Positions 57,806 through 64,000 of a stretch of DNA of 64,000 nucleotides are shown piece after piece (the first letter of the stretch is position 1; every line of letters starts with the position of its first letter). The notes under the pieces were generated by a model, which did no database searches, was not told the DNA's origin, and saw nothing but the letters and a program-made list of their open reading frames with translations. A program made the position numbers and the translations under genes. Source of the stretch: Mesorhizobium sp. ES1-1 (lineage in GTDB: Bacteria; Pseudomonadota; Alphaproteobacteria; Rhizobiales; Rhizobiaceae); assembly GCF_020164785.1 (NCBI RefSeq), contig NZ_JAIUGX010000008.1, positions 124,001 to 188,000 of the forward strand. The letters run 5' to 3'.

Positions 57806-58768
57806 ATGTTCGAGGGGCGGCTCCGTCTTTTCCTGGTATGGCTTTGTGCCACGCTGTTCCTGGCGCCGGCCTCGATCGCCGTTGCGCAGGAGAAGGACGG
57901 CGTCGGCGACCTGAAACTGCCCGGCATTTCGAACTATGCGACGCCGAAAAGCGAGACCTCCCTGGCGCGCGGGACAGCTGGCCCCATCACCCTGTCCGCC
58001 CAACTGACCGACAAGGGCGCCGACATCACGCGCGGCATCGTCTGGCGCGTCTTCAAGCCCGAGGCCGTCAACGGCAAATTGCCGATGGTCGCCTCCGCTC
58101 ATGGCGGCAGTGCTGTCTTCCAGCTTGAGCCGGGCAGCTATCTAGTCCATGCCTCCTACGGCCGAGCCGGCGCCACCAAGCGCATCACGGTCGGCAACGA
58201 AGCCCGCCGCGAAAGCCTCGTCCTGGACGCGGGAGGCCTCAAGCTCGATGCGGTCCTGTCCGGCGGTGTGCGCATTCCGCCCAAAAACCTGCGCTTCTCG
58301 ATCTACGAGGGCACTGCCGAGCCCAATGGCGACCGGGCGCTGATCATTCCGGACGTGGCGCCCAACAGCGTCGTGCGGCTCAATGCCGGCATCTATCACA
58401 TCGTTTCGACTTACGGCGCGGTCAACGCGGTCATCCGCTCGGACATCCGCGTCGAAGCGGGCAAGCTGACCGAAGCGACCGTCGAGCATCACGCCGCCGA
58501 GATTACCATGAAACTGGTGCGCGAATCCGGCGGCGAGGCGATCGCCGACACGTCCTGGTCGCTACTCAACGAATCCGGAGACCCGATCAAGGAGACCGTC
58601 GGCGCTTTCGCCTCGATGGTGCTGGCCGAGGGCGACTACACCATCATCGCCAAGAACCGAGACCGTATCTACCAGAAGGATTTCACGGTCGTGGCCGGTC
58701 AGAACCAGGAGCTCGAGGTTCTGGCCACCGAGGCTGCGGCGATGGACCCCGAGGAAGGTGCCGACTAG
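57806..58768 (+). CDS. Secreted protein with three beta-sandwich-like repeats
   Basis: A 320-residue exported protein. Signal peptide at 1-28 with cleavage near AVA-QE. Three related units follow: WRVFKP at 80 with PGSYLVHASYG (109-119), LRFSIYEG at 162 with AGIYHIVSTYG (194-204), and WSLLNESG at 251 with EGDYTIIAKNR (275-285). Each ends in a V-x-A/G-G turn and a beta strand. This is the pattern of carboxypeptidase-regulatory or PEGA-like domains, which bind carbohydrate or cell wall. No catalytic motif is seen. The start is uncertain: a TTG at 57770 is also in frame. Confidence 0.72.
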   Translation: MFEGRLRLFLVWLCATLFLAPASIAVAQEKDGVGDLKLPGISNYATPKSETSLARGTAGPITLSAQLTDKGADITRGIVWRVFKPEAVNGKLPMVASAHGGSAVFQLEPGSYLVHASYGRAGATKRITVGNEARRESLVLDAGGLKLDAVLSGGVRIPPKNLRFSIYEGTAEPNGDRALIIPDVAPNSVVRLNAGIYHIVSTYGAVNAVIRSDIRVEAGKLTEATVEHHAAEITMKLVRESGGEAIADTSWSLLNESGDPIKETVGAFASMVLAEGDYTIIAKNRDRIYQKDFTVVAGQNQELEVLATEAAAMDPEEGAD

Positions 58769-58790
58769 CCTTCCCTCGCGGCCACGGATT

Positions 58791-59729
58791 TCAGGCCGCC
58801 AGCCTGTTGCGCTGCGGCAGGAAAGGGATGCGGCGACGCGGCGGAGGCGGCGCCAGGTCGAAGACGCTGCGGTAAAGAAGGTCGAGCAGTGCCTTGCGGT
58901 CGCGCAACGGCTCCAGTTCGGCCCAGCCCAGCACCTCACCGACGCGCACATCGATCCCCCTGCCAGACAGACGCGCGAATTCGTGGATGAGCAGCGAGGT
59001 GCGCAGCGTCAGCGAAGCCTTGCCGACGAATCGGGCCAGCCGGCCCTCACGCTCGGCCATGTTCATCGGGCCGCTGACCAGATGGAACAGCCTGCCATTC
59101 TGACCGGAGAAATGCATCGGGATGACCGAAGCCTTCGCCTCCTGGATGAGACGCGCCGGGAACATTTTCCAAGGCAGGTCGCGCGCCCGGCCAAAGCCCT
59201 TCGGTGCGGTGGCGACGCAGCCAGCAGGAAACACCACGACGGTGACACCTTCCTTTAGCAGCCGCACCGCTTCGTGACGCACCGCCATATTGTTCTTCAG
59301 CGCGTCCTTGGTCTCTGAAAAGTCGATCGGCAGCGAATAGGGCTCCATCTCGCGGATCTTGAGCAGATCCTTGTGTATCATTACGCGGAACGGCCGCCCG
59401 AGCTGCTCGGCCAGCGACAGGACCGCGATGCCGTCGCCGATGCCGAACGGATGGTTGGCGACGATCACCAGCGGCGTATCGGGGAGTCGTACCGGCGGCC
59501 ACTGGTCGGCGGTGCGCACCTGGACGTCGATCAGACCGAGCATGCGGCTGAACACACGTTCGCCGCTCGGCACCACCTGGCGACGCCAGAAATCATAAAG
59601 CGCGGTGTAACGGTCCCGGCCAGACAGTCCCTCGATGGAATGGATGAACCACCGTGTCAGCGCCGGCTGGCGCGGATTGGCGTAGGAAAGCTCGGGAAAG
59701 GATCGTTCTCGCGATTTCAGCTTGAGCAT
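58791..59729 (-). CDS. PlsC-like lysophospholipid acyltransferase
   Basis: A 312-residue acyltransferase. The catalytic motif is NHPFGIGDG with H93 and D99 (H-x5-D instead of the standard H-x4-D, as in hemolysin/OlsB-like members). The acceptor-binding block is VVFPAGCVATAP. The C-terminus is proline- and arginine-rich (APPPPRRRIPFLP). It probably transfers an acyl chain to a lysolipid; whether this is for phospholipids or ornithine lipids is open. Same strand as thrS, about 80 bases after it. Confidence 0.82.
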   Translation of the reverse strand: MLKLKSRERSFPELSYANPRQPALTRWFIHSIEGLSGRDRYTALYDFWRRQVVPSGERVFSRMLGLIDVQVRTADQWPPVRLPDTPLVIVANHPFGIGDGIAVLSLAEQLGRPFRVMIHKDLLKIREMEPYSLPIDFSETKDALKNNMAVRHEAVRLLKEGVTVVVFPAGCVATAPKGFGRARDLPWKMFPARLIQEAKASVIPMHFSGQNGRLFHLVSGPMNMAEREGRLARFVGKASLTLRTSLLIHEFARLSGRGIDVRVGEVLGWAELEPLRDRKALLDLLYRSVFDLAPPPPRRRIPFLPQRNRLAA

Positions 59730-59768
59730 GGTGGCTGGTTACAGCCAAGGCGTGACAGCGATATGAAA

Positions 59769-59794
59769 ATGGCGGTGGATCGCTCCGCCGCCAT
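59769..59794 (-). terminator. Possible thrS terminator
   Basis: ATGGCGG (59769-59775) and CCGCCAT (59788-59794) form a 7-bp stem; on the minus strand TTTT follows at once. It lies 18 bases after the thrS stop. Confidence 0.45.
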
Positions 59795-59811
59795 GCTGTC
59801 TGGATGGCTGT

Positions 59812-61788
59812 TCAGGCAGCCCGCTGGCGCCGGCGATCGGGCGTGATCGCTTCTTCGGTCAACAGTGCGATCGCCTGGTCGAGGCCAAGCGATTCCTGGT
59901 CGCGCGAGCCCAGCCGGCGGATGTTGACCGTCTGCTCTTCCGCCTCGCGCTTCCCGCAAACGAGGATGACCGGCACCTTGGTCAGCGAGTGCTCGCGGAC
60001 CTTGTAGTTGATCTTCTCATTGCGCAAATCCGCTTGCGCCAGCAGCCCGGCCGCCTTCAGCCGCGCCACAACCTCACTTGCGTAGCCGTCGGCCTCCGAC
60101 GTGATCGTCGCCACAACCACCTGGAGCGGCGCAAACCACAGTGGAAAATGGCCGGCATAGTTCTCGATCAGGATGCCGAGAAACCGCTCCATCGAGCCAC
60201 AGATGGCTCGGTGCACCATGACGGGCTGCTTCTTCTCCGAATCCGAGCCGATGTAGAAGGCGCCGAACCGTTCCGGCAGGTTGAAGTCGACCTGCGTGGT
60301 GCCGCACTGCCATTCGCGGCCGATGGCGTCCTTCAGCACATATTCGAATTTTGGCCCGTAGAAGGCGCCCTCGCCCGGATTGATCGATGTCTTGATGCGA
60401 TTGCCCGACTGTTCCCTGATCGTCTCCAGGACATTGCCCATGATCGACTCGGCGTGATCCCAGGCCTCGTCGGTGCCGACGCGCTTGTCCGGACGCGTCG
60501 AGAGCTTGACGCTGATTTCATCGAAGCCGAAATCGGCATAGGTCGACAGGATCAGGTCATTGATGCGCAGGCATTCCGATGCCAGTTGCTCCTCGGTGCA
60601 GAAGATGTGCGCATCATCCTGCGTGAAGCCGCGCACGCGCATCAACCCGTGCAGCGCCCCGGATGGCTCGTAGCGATGCACGTTGCCGAACTCGGCGAGT
60701 TTCACCGGCAGGTCGCGATAGGACTTCAGCCCGTGCTTGAAGATCTGCACGTGGCCAGGGCAGTTCATCGGCTTCAGCGCGAAGACGCGGTCATCGTCGG
60801 TATCGTCGCCGGCGACCGTCACCTTGAACATGGCGTCGCGATACCAGCCCCAGTGGCCTGACGTCTCCCACAGGCTCTTGTCCAGAACCTGCGGCGCGTT
60901 GACCTCCTGATAGCCTTGCTCGTCGAGGCGGCGGCGCATGTAGTTGACCAGGTTCTGGAACATTTTCCAGCCCTTGGCGTGCCAGAAGACGACGCCCGGC
61001 CCCTCCTCCTGGAAATGGAACAGGTCCATCTCGCGGCCAAGCTTCCGGTGGTCGCGCTTCTCGGCTTCCTCCAGCATCGTCTGGTAGGCGTCGAGCTGCG
61101 CCTGGTCGGCCCAGGCGGTGCCGTAGATGCGGGTCAGCATCGGGTTGTTCGAATCGCCGCGCCAATAGGCGCCCGCCACCTTCATCAGCTTGAAGGCATT
61201 GCCGATCTGGCCGGTCGAGGCCATGTGCGGGCCGCGGCAGAGATCGAACCAGTCGCCCTGCGCATAGATCTTGAGCTCCTGGTCCTCGGGAATGGCGTCG
61301 ATCAGTTCGAGCTTGTAGCGCTCTCCCTTGTCGGCAAATACCTTCTTCGCCTGCTCGCGCGACCAGACCTGCTTGGTGAACGGCTTGTTGCGCGCGATGA
61401 TCTCGCGCATCTTCTTCTCGATCACCGGAAAATCATCTGGCGTGAACGGCTCGTTGCGCGCGAAATCGTAATAGAATCCGTTTTCGATCACCGGCCCTAT
61501 GGTCACCTGCGTCCCCGGCCATATCTCCTGCACGGCTTCCGCCAGTACATGCGCGGTGTCGTGACGGATGAGCTCGAGCGCGCGCGCATCGTCGCGGGTG
61601 AGGATCTCGACCTTGCCGGATTTGCCGATTGGATCGGAAAGGTCGCGCAAAGTGCCGTCGATCGCATAGGCGACGGCCTTCTTGGCCAGCGACTTCGAGA
61701 TCGATTCGGCAAGGCCAGCACCGGTCATCGCCGCATCGTATTCGCGGACGGAACCATCGGGAAATGTCAGGGAAACGGAATTCAGCAT
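59812..61788 (-). CDS. thrS: Threonyl-tRNA synthetase
   Basis: A 658-residue class II synthetase that charges tRNA-Thr. The N-terminal TGS domain is at 1-65. The editing domain has [17 protein letters not shown] (HxxxH site). The catalytic core has [32 protein letters not shown] with a zinc-ligand Cys, and [14 protein letters not shown]. The C-terminal anticodon domain begins near 550. Full length with all motifs. A perfect 9-bp hairpin sits in its leader at 61835-61867. Confidence 0.98.
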   Translation of the reverse strand: MLNSVSLTFPDGSVREYDAAMTGAGLAESISKSLAKKAVAYAIDGTLRDLSDPIGKSGKVEILTRDDARALELIRHDTAHVLAEAVQEIWPGTQVTIGPVIENGFYYDFARNEPFTPDDFPVIEKKMREIIARNKPFTKQVWSREQAKKVFADKGERYKLELIDAIPEDQELKIYAQGDWFDLCRGPHMASTGQIGNAFKLMKVAGAYWRGDSNNPMLTRIYGTAWADQAQLDAYQTMLEEAEKRDHRKLGREMDLFHFQEEGPGVVFWHAKGWKMFQNLVNYMRRRLDEQGYQEVNAPQVLDKSLWETSGHWGWYRDAMFKVTVAGDDTDDDRVFALKPMNCPGHVQIFKHGLKSYRDLPVKLAEFGNVHRYEPSGALHGLMRVRGFTQDDAHIFCTEEQLASECLRINDLILSTYADFGFDEISVKLSTRPDKRVGTDEAWDHAESIMGNVLETIREQSGNRIKTSINPGEGAFYGPKFEYVLKDAIGREWQCGTTQVDFNLPERFGAFYIGSDSEKKQPVMVHRAICGSMERFLGILIENYAGHFPLWFAPLQVVVATITSEADGYASEVVARLKAAGLLAQADLRNEKINYKVREHSLTKVPVILVCGKREAEEQTVNIRRLGSRDQESLGLDQAIALLTEEAITPDRRRQRAA

Positions 61789-62103
61789 ATGGATCTCCTA
61801 TCCAGTCCCGCAAACGAACGCGGGTGGTCAAAATGCATGTCGCGCCAAAAGTATGACTGCGACATGCCTAGGCAAGCGCCGGATGCGCCAGATACATGGG
61901 CACACGGCAGCGGGCGGTTCTTAGAGGCCCTGTCGGCCTAGGTAAAGAGCACTGATTGGCCTCACCGCCGGAAACCTTGCCAGAGATGTCGCGGCCCCTG
62001 CCACTCACGGGCCTGCGAACGCCGGCTCATAGCCGTGGCGCGTCATCCCGACACAGAGCAATCCCTGCCCCCATCATCGGACGTGCCAAAGCACGTGGCC
62101 TGA
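61789..62103. other. Intergenic region upstream of thrS
   Basis: 315 bases without a gene. It holds a hairpin in the thrS leader (61835-61867) and a 6-bp hairpin (62081-62096, ACGTGC/GCACGT) just after the beta-lactamase stop. Nothing else is recognisable. Confidence 0.5.
61835..61867 (-). promoter_or_regulatory. Hairpin in the thrS leader
   Basis: GCATGTCGC (61835-61843) and GCGACATGC (61859-61867), a perfect 9-bp stem with a 15-base loop, 46 bases before the thrS start. It may be an mRNA element for ThrRS control or a DNA-binding site; which one is unknown. Confidence 0.4.
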
Positions 62104-62931
62104 TTACTTTACCAGGAGCGGCAGGTCTTTCAGGAACGTCGCCCGGGTCTTGAGCCCTTTGGGCATATCGGTGCGGCGCGCATCGACGACCAGGCGGGCA
62201 AAGACGATCCGCCGGCCATCCTTGTCCGCCCAGCCCACGAACCAGCCGAGAGAACGCTTGTCTTTGGACTTGCCGGCGTCATTGGTCACCCTTGTGCTGC
62301 CGGTCTTGCCTTGCACGGTCCAGCCTCCGGCCTGGAATGTCGGGATGATGGCGGACGTCATGTCGTAGGCCTTGGCCGACACCGGCAGCGTGCGCGCCAG
62401 CAGCTTGCGCAGGAAATCAACCTGCTCGACCGGCGTGATCTCGAGCGAGGAATTAACCCAGGAACGGGTCAACCCGTCATTCTTGCCGGGAGTGCCGGAG
62501 ACATCCTTGTTGCCGTAGTCGAGTTTCGAAACATAGCCGGCAAACTTCTCGGCGCCCAGCCGCCACGTGATCTCGCGGGAGAACCAGAGAACCGAGTGTC
62601 GCTCCCAGATCACCGGATCGACGGTCTTCTGATCGCGTTTCACTGCGTTGAATTCCGGCTTGTAGTCCCAGGCCGGCGTGTGCTCGTCGGCGAGGATTCC
62701 GGCATCATAGCCGATCAGGGCGAGCGGCACCTTGAACGTCGAGGCCGGGCTGAATCGCTGGTCGCAGGTGCCGTCCTGATAGAGCGTCTTGCCGCTCGCC
62801 GCATCGGCAATCAAGGTGCACTGAACATCGCCGATCGGCGCCGACTGCGCGCGCATCGGAAACCCAAGCAGCCAGGCGAGCAGGAACAGGATGCCGGCAA
62901 ATATGAAGGGAAGACGGTCGACGTTGCGCAT
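62104..62931 (-). CDS. Class D beta-lactamase
   Basis: A 275-residue serine beta-lactamase of the OXA class. N-terminal signal/anchor at about 8-28 (FIFAGILFLLAWLLGF). Active-site motifs are complete: S64-T-F-K67 (K67 normally carboxylated), S113-V-L115, Y139-G-N141, and K209-T-G211-S. W158 is in SWVNSSLEITP. Length and order match OXA-type enzymes, not MecR/BlaR sensors, which have extra membrane parts. No regulator lies beside it and there are no mobile-element signs, so it looks like a native chromosomal gene. The hydrolysed drugs are not predictable. Confidence 0.93.
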   Translation of the reverse strand: MRNVDRLPFIFAGILFLLAWLLGFPMRAQSAPIGDVQCTLIADAASGKTLYQDGTCDQRFSPASTFKVPLALIGYDAGILADEHTPAWDYKPEFNAVKRDQKTVDPVIWERHSVLWFSREITWRLGAEKFAGYVSKLDYGNKDVSGTPGKNDGLTRSWVNSSLEITPVEQVDFLRKLLARTLPVSAKAYDMTSAIIPTFQAGGWTVQGKTGSTRVTNDAGKSKDKRSLGWFVGWADKDGRRIVFARLVVDARRTDMPKGLKTRATFLKDLPLLVK

Positions 62932-63072
62932 TGGTGCTCGCTCCAGAAGGTGTTCGCGAGCGGGCTTAGCCGGGCCCTTTGTCCCGAATTTGTTTCAAAT
63001 GCGCAGTCTTTATGAAGGTTTGCGTTAACCCTACCAGATCGTGAACGAGCACTGCTGTACGGCAGTGCTGAC

Positions 63073-63450
63073 TCAATCAGGCCTTCGGTCGGCGCGCTTT
63101 CGACCGATCCGCCAGTAACGCCAAGGCATGAACCAGACATAATGGTCGGCCAGCCTTTCGGGCACCAGATCGACGCCATGCGTACCGAAGGGCCCGCACC
63201 GAAGTACACGGAAAAAGCCCATCCAGCCGCCGGCCCACAGACCGTGACGGGCGATCGCTTCATGCGCGTATTCGGAGCAGGTCGGCAAATGCCGACATGA
63301 ATTGCCGACAAAGCCGGAGAGCGTCAGTTGGTAAAGACGCACGAGCGAAGTGCCGGCAAGTCGACCCGGTGTCTTGCGCCATGGGCCCGGCCAGTTTCGG
63401 CTCCGTCCAGGCGGCCTGGCGGTGTTGGCATGCCCATGCGGATCGTGCAC
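63073..63450 (-). CDS. yidD: Membrane protein insertion efficiency factor YidD
   Basis: A 125-residue small, basic, membrane-attached protein of the YidD family that aids YidC insertion. The core reads LVRLYQLTLSGFVGNSCRHLPTCSEYAHEAI, in parts LVRLYQLTLSGF and CRHLPTCSEYA, followed by GWMGFFRVLRCGPFGTHGVDLVP. The three conserved cysteines are present. There is no ATG in a fitting place: the GTG at 63450, with GGAG 7-10 bases upstream, is the best start. Open frame to 63633 is an unlikely extension. Not next to yidC here. Confidence 0.85.
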   Translation of the reverse strand: MHDPHGHANTARPPGRSRNWPGPWRKTPGRLAGTSLVRLYQLTLSGFVGNSCRHLPTCSEYAHEAIARHGLWAGGWMGFFRVLRCGPFGTHGVDLVPERLADHYVWFMPWRYWRIGRKRADRRPD

Positions 63451-63782
63451 CCTCTTCTCCGTAGCGCGTGGCAGCTGGATAGATGTGGCCTTCCCCCGGA
63501 GAACGCAATCCCCGCGCCTTGCATGGCGTCCGTCACCGGCGCGAGCGGCGAAACGGCTCCCCGCCAGACGCGGGCGCCCAGCGGCAAGGGCCGGTCGGCT
63601 TATCGCGGCGCTTTGCGTCGTGTCTGCCGTCATGCCATTGAAACGTGGCGACCCGCATCACATCGCCAAGGATGCTCAGGAAGTGGATCATGGTCGGTCT
63701 CCTTTGATCCGATTAGACCGCCACTGGCCTTAGCCTTCAAACGAGTATAATTTCCGCCTTGGATAATCCTGGGTTATGCGAA
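63451..63782. other. Intergenic region between yidD and LysR gene
   Basis: 332 bases between two divergent genes. Frames crossing it are Arg/Pro-rich shadows without motifs. Nothing else recognised. Confidence 0.45.
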
Positions 63783-64000
63783 ATGAAGCGCGCACGCCTG
63801 CCATTGACGGCATTGAGGAGTTTCGAGGCGGCGGGGCGGCATCTCAGCTTCAGCCGGGCCGCCGAGGAGCTCTTCGTCTCGCAGGCGGCGATAAGCCGCC
63901 AGATCCGCGAGCTCGAAACCTTCTTGCGGCAGCCTCTGTTCGAACGCCACCATCGCCGCGTCGAACTGACGGACGCGGGCGGCCGGCTGCTGGGCCAATT
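63783..64000 (+). CDS. LysR-family regulator (partial, N-terminal)
   Basis: The first 72 residues of a LysR regulator cut by the window end. The winged helix-turn-helix is complete: PLTALRSFEAAGRHLSFSRA, then EELFVSQAAISRQIRELE and LFERHHRRVELTDAG. It resembles the GcvA-like subgroup ('LRSFEAAGRHLSFSRAAEEL' type). The target and effector are unknown; the C-terminal domain lies outside the window. Confidence 0.9.
   Translation, partial: MKRARLPLTALRSFEAAGRHLSFSRAAEELFVSQAAISRQIRELETFLRQPLFERHHRRVELTDAGGRLLGQ

Overview
The window is about 64 kb of GC-rich chromosomal DNA from an alphaproteobacterium, most likely a Mesorhizobium or a close relative (inference). Grounds: the topA-rnr-DUF983-Nudix-MFS-rpmG string, a divK-pleD pair followed by a DUF3572 gene, two candidate SOS boxes of the alphaproteobacterial GTTC/GAAC-N7 type, many CUT1-type ABC importers, DUF2336, and codon use typical of Rhizobiales. 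I see no insertion sequence, integrase, phage gene, tRNA, rRNA or CRISPR array. It reads as stable housekeeping chromosome with two accessory transport operons.

Layout. 1-9.3 kb (+): a small secreted protein, then topA, rnr, DUF983, a Nudix hydrolase, an MFS transporter, a YqfO-like domain protein and rpmG with a clear terminator. 9.3-15.6 kb (-): one operon, in transcription order a FadR-type GntR regulator, a PLP-dependent Cys/Met-type lyase, and a complete CUT1 ABC importer (binding protein, two permeases, ATPase). A FadR-consensus operator sits at the candidate promoter. 16.0-19.0 kb: pleD and divK (-), then DUF3572 and a HAD-like protein (+). 19.0-25.0 kb: secreted protein, GNAT, dinB with an SOS box, secreted protein, DMT exporter, and a K+ channel carrying a zinc ribbon. 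25.1-30.7 kb (-): dnaE and the biotin-carrying acyl-CoA carboxylase subunit.

30.9-35.7 kb (+): glutathione-dependent formaldehyde oxidation (frmA, gfa), a DUF188 protein, a DUF1345 protein, and a cytochrome b plus exported molybdopterin oxidoreductase pair. 35.8-36.8 kb (-): a repeat-containing unknown protein. 37.0-41.6 kb (+): tandem glycine riboswitch and gcvT-gcvH-gcvP. 41.7-45.9 kb (+): parE (with an upstream GAAC-N7-GAAC box) and a FUSC transporter. 46.0-53.8 kb: a second CUT1 importer with a class III aminotransferase (-), divergent from a ROK regulator and a PfkB sugar kinase (+).

53.9-64.0 kb: DUF2336 (-), MaoC hydratase and CitE-like lyase (+), nitroreductase and flavin reductase (-), a secreted beta-repeat protein (+), an acyltransferase, thrS, a class D beta-lactamase and yidD (-), and the start of a LysR regulator (+) cut by the window edge.

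How they work together: the two accessory clusters share one design, a sugar-type importer next to a PLP enzyme and a local regulator, which suggests uptake and catabolism of amino-bearing or sugar-like plant or rhizosphere compounds. Their substrates cannot be read from sequence. Formaldehyde oxidation and glycine cleavage both deal with C1 units and lie close together, but they have separate control. Gene functions rest on recognised family motifs read by eye; no database search was possible.
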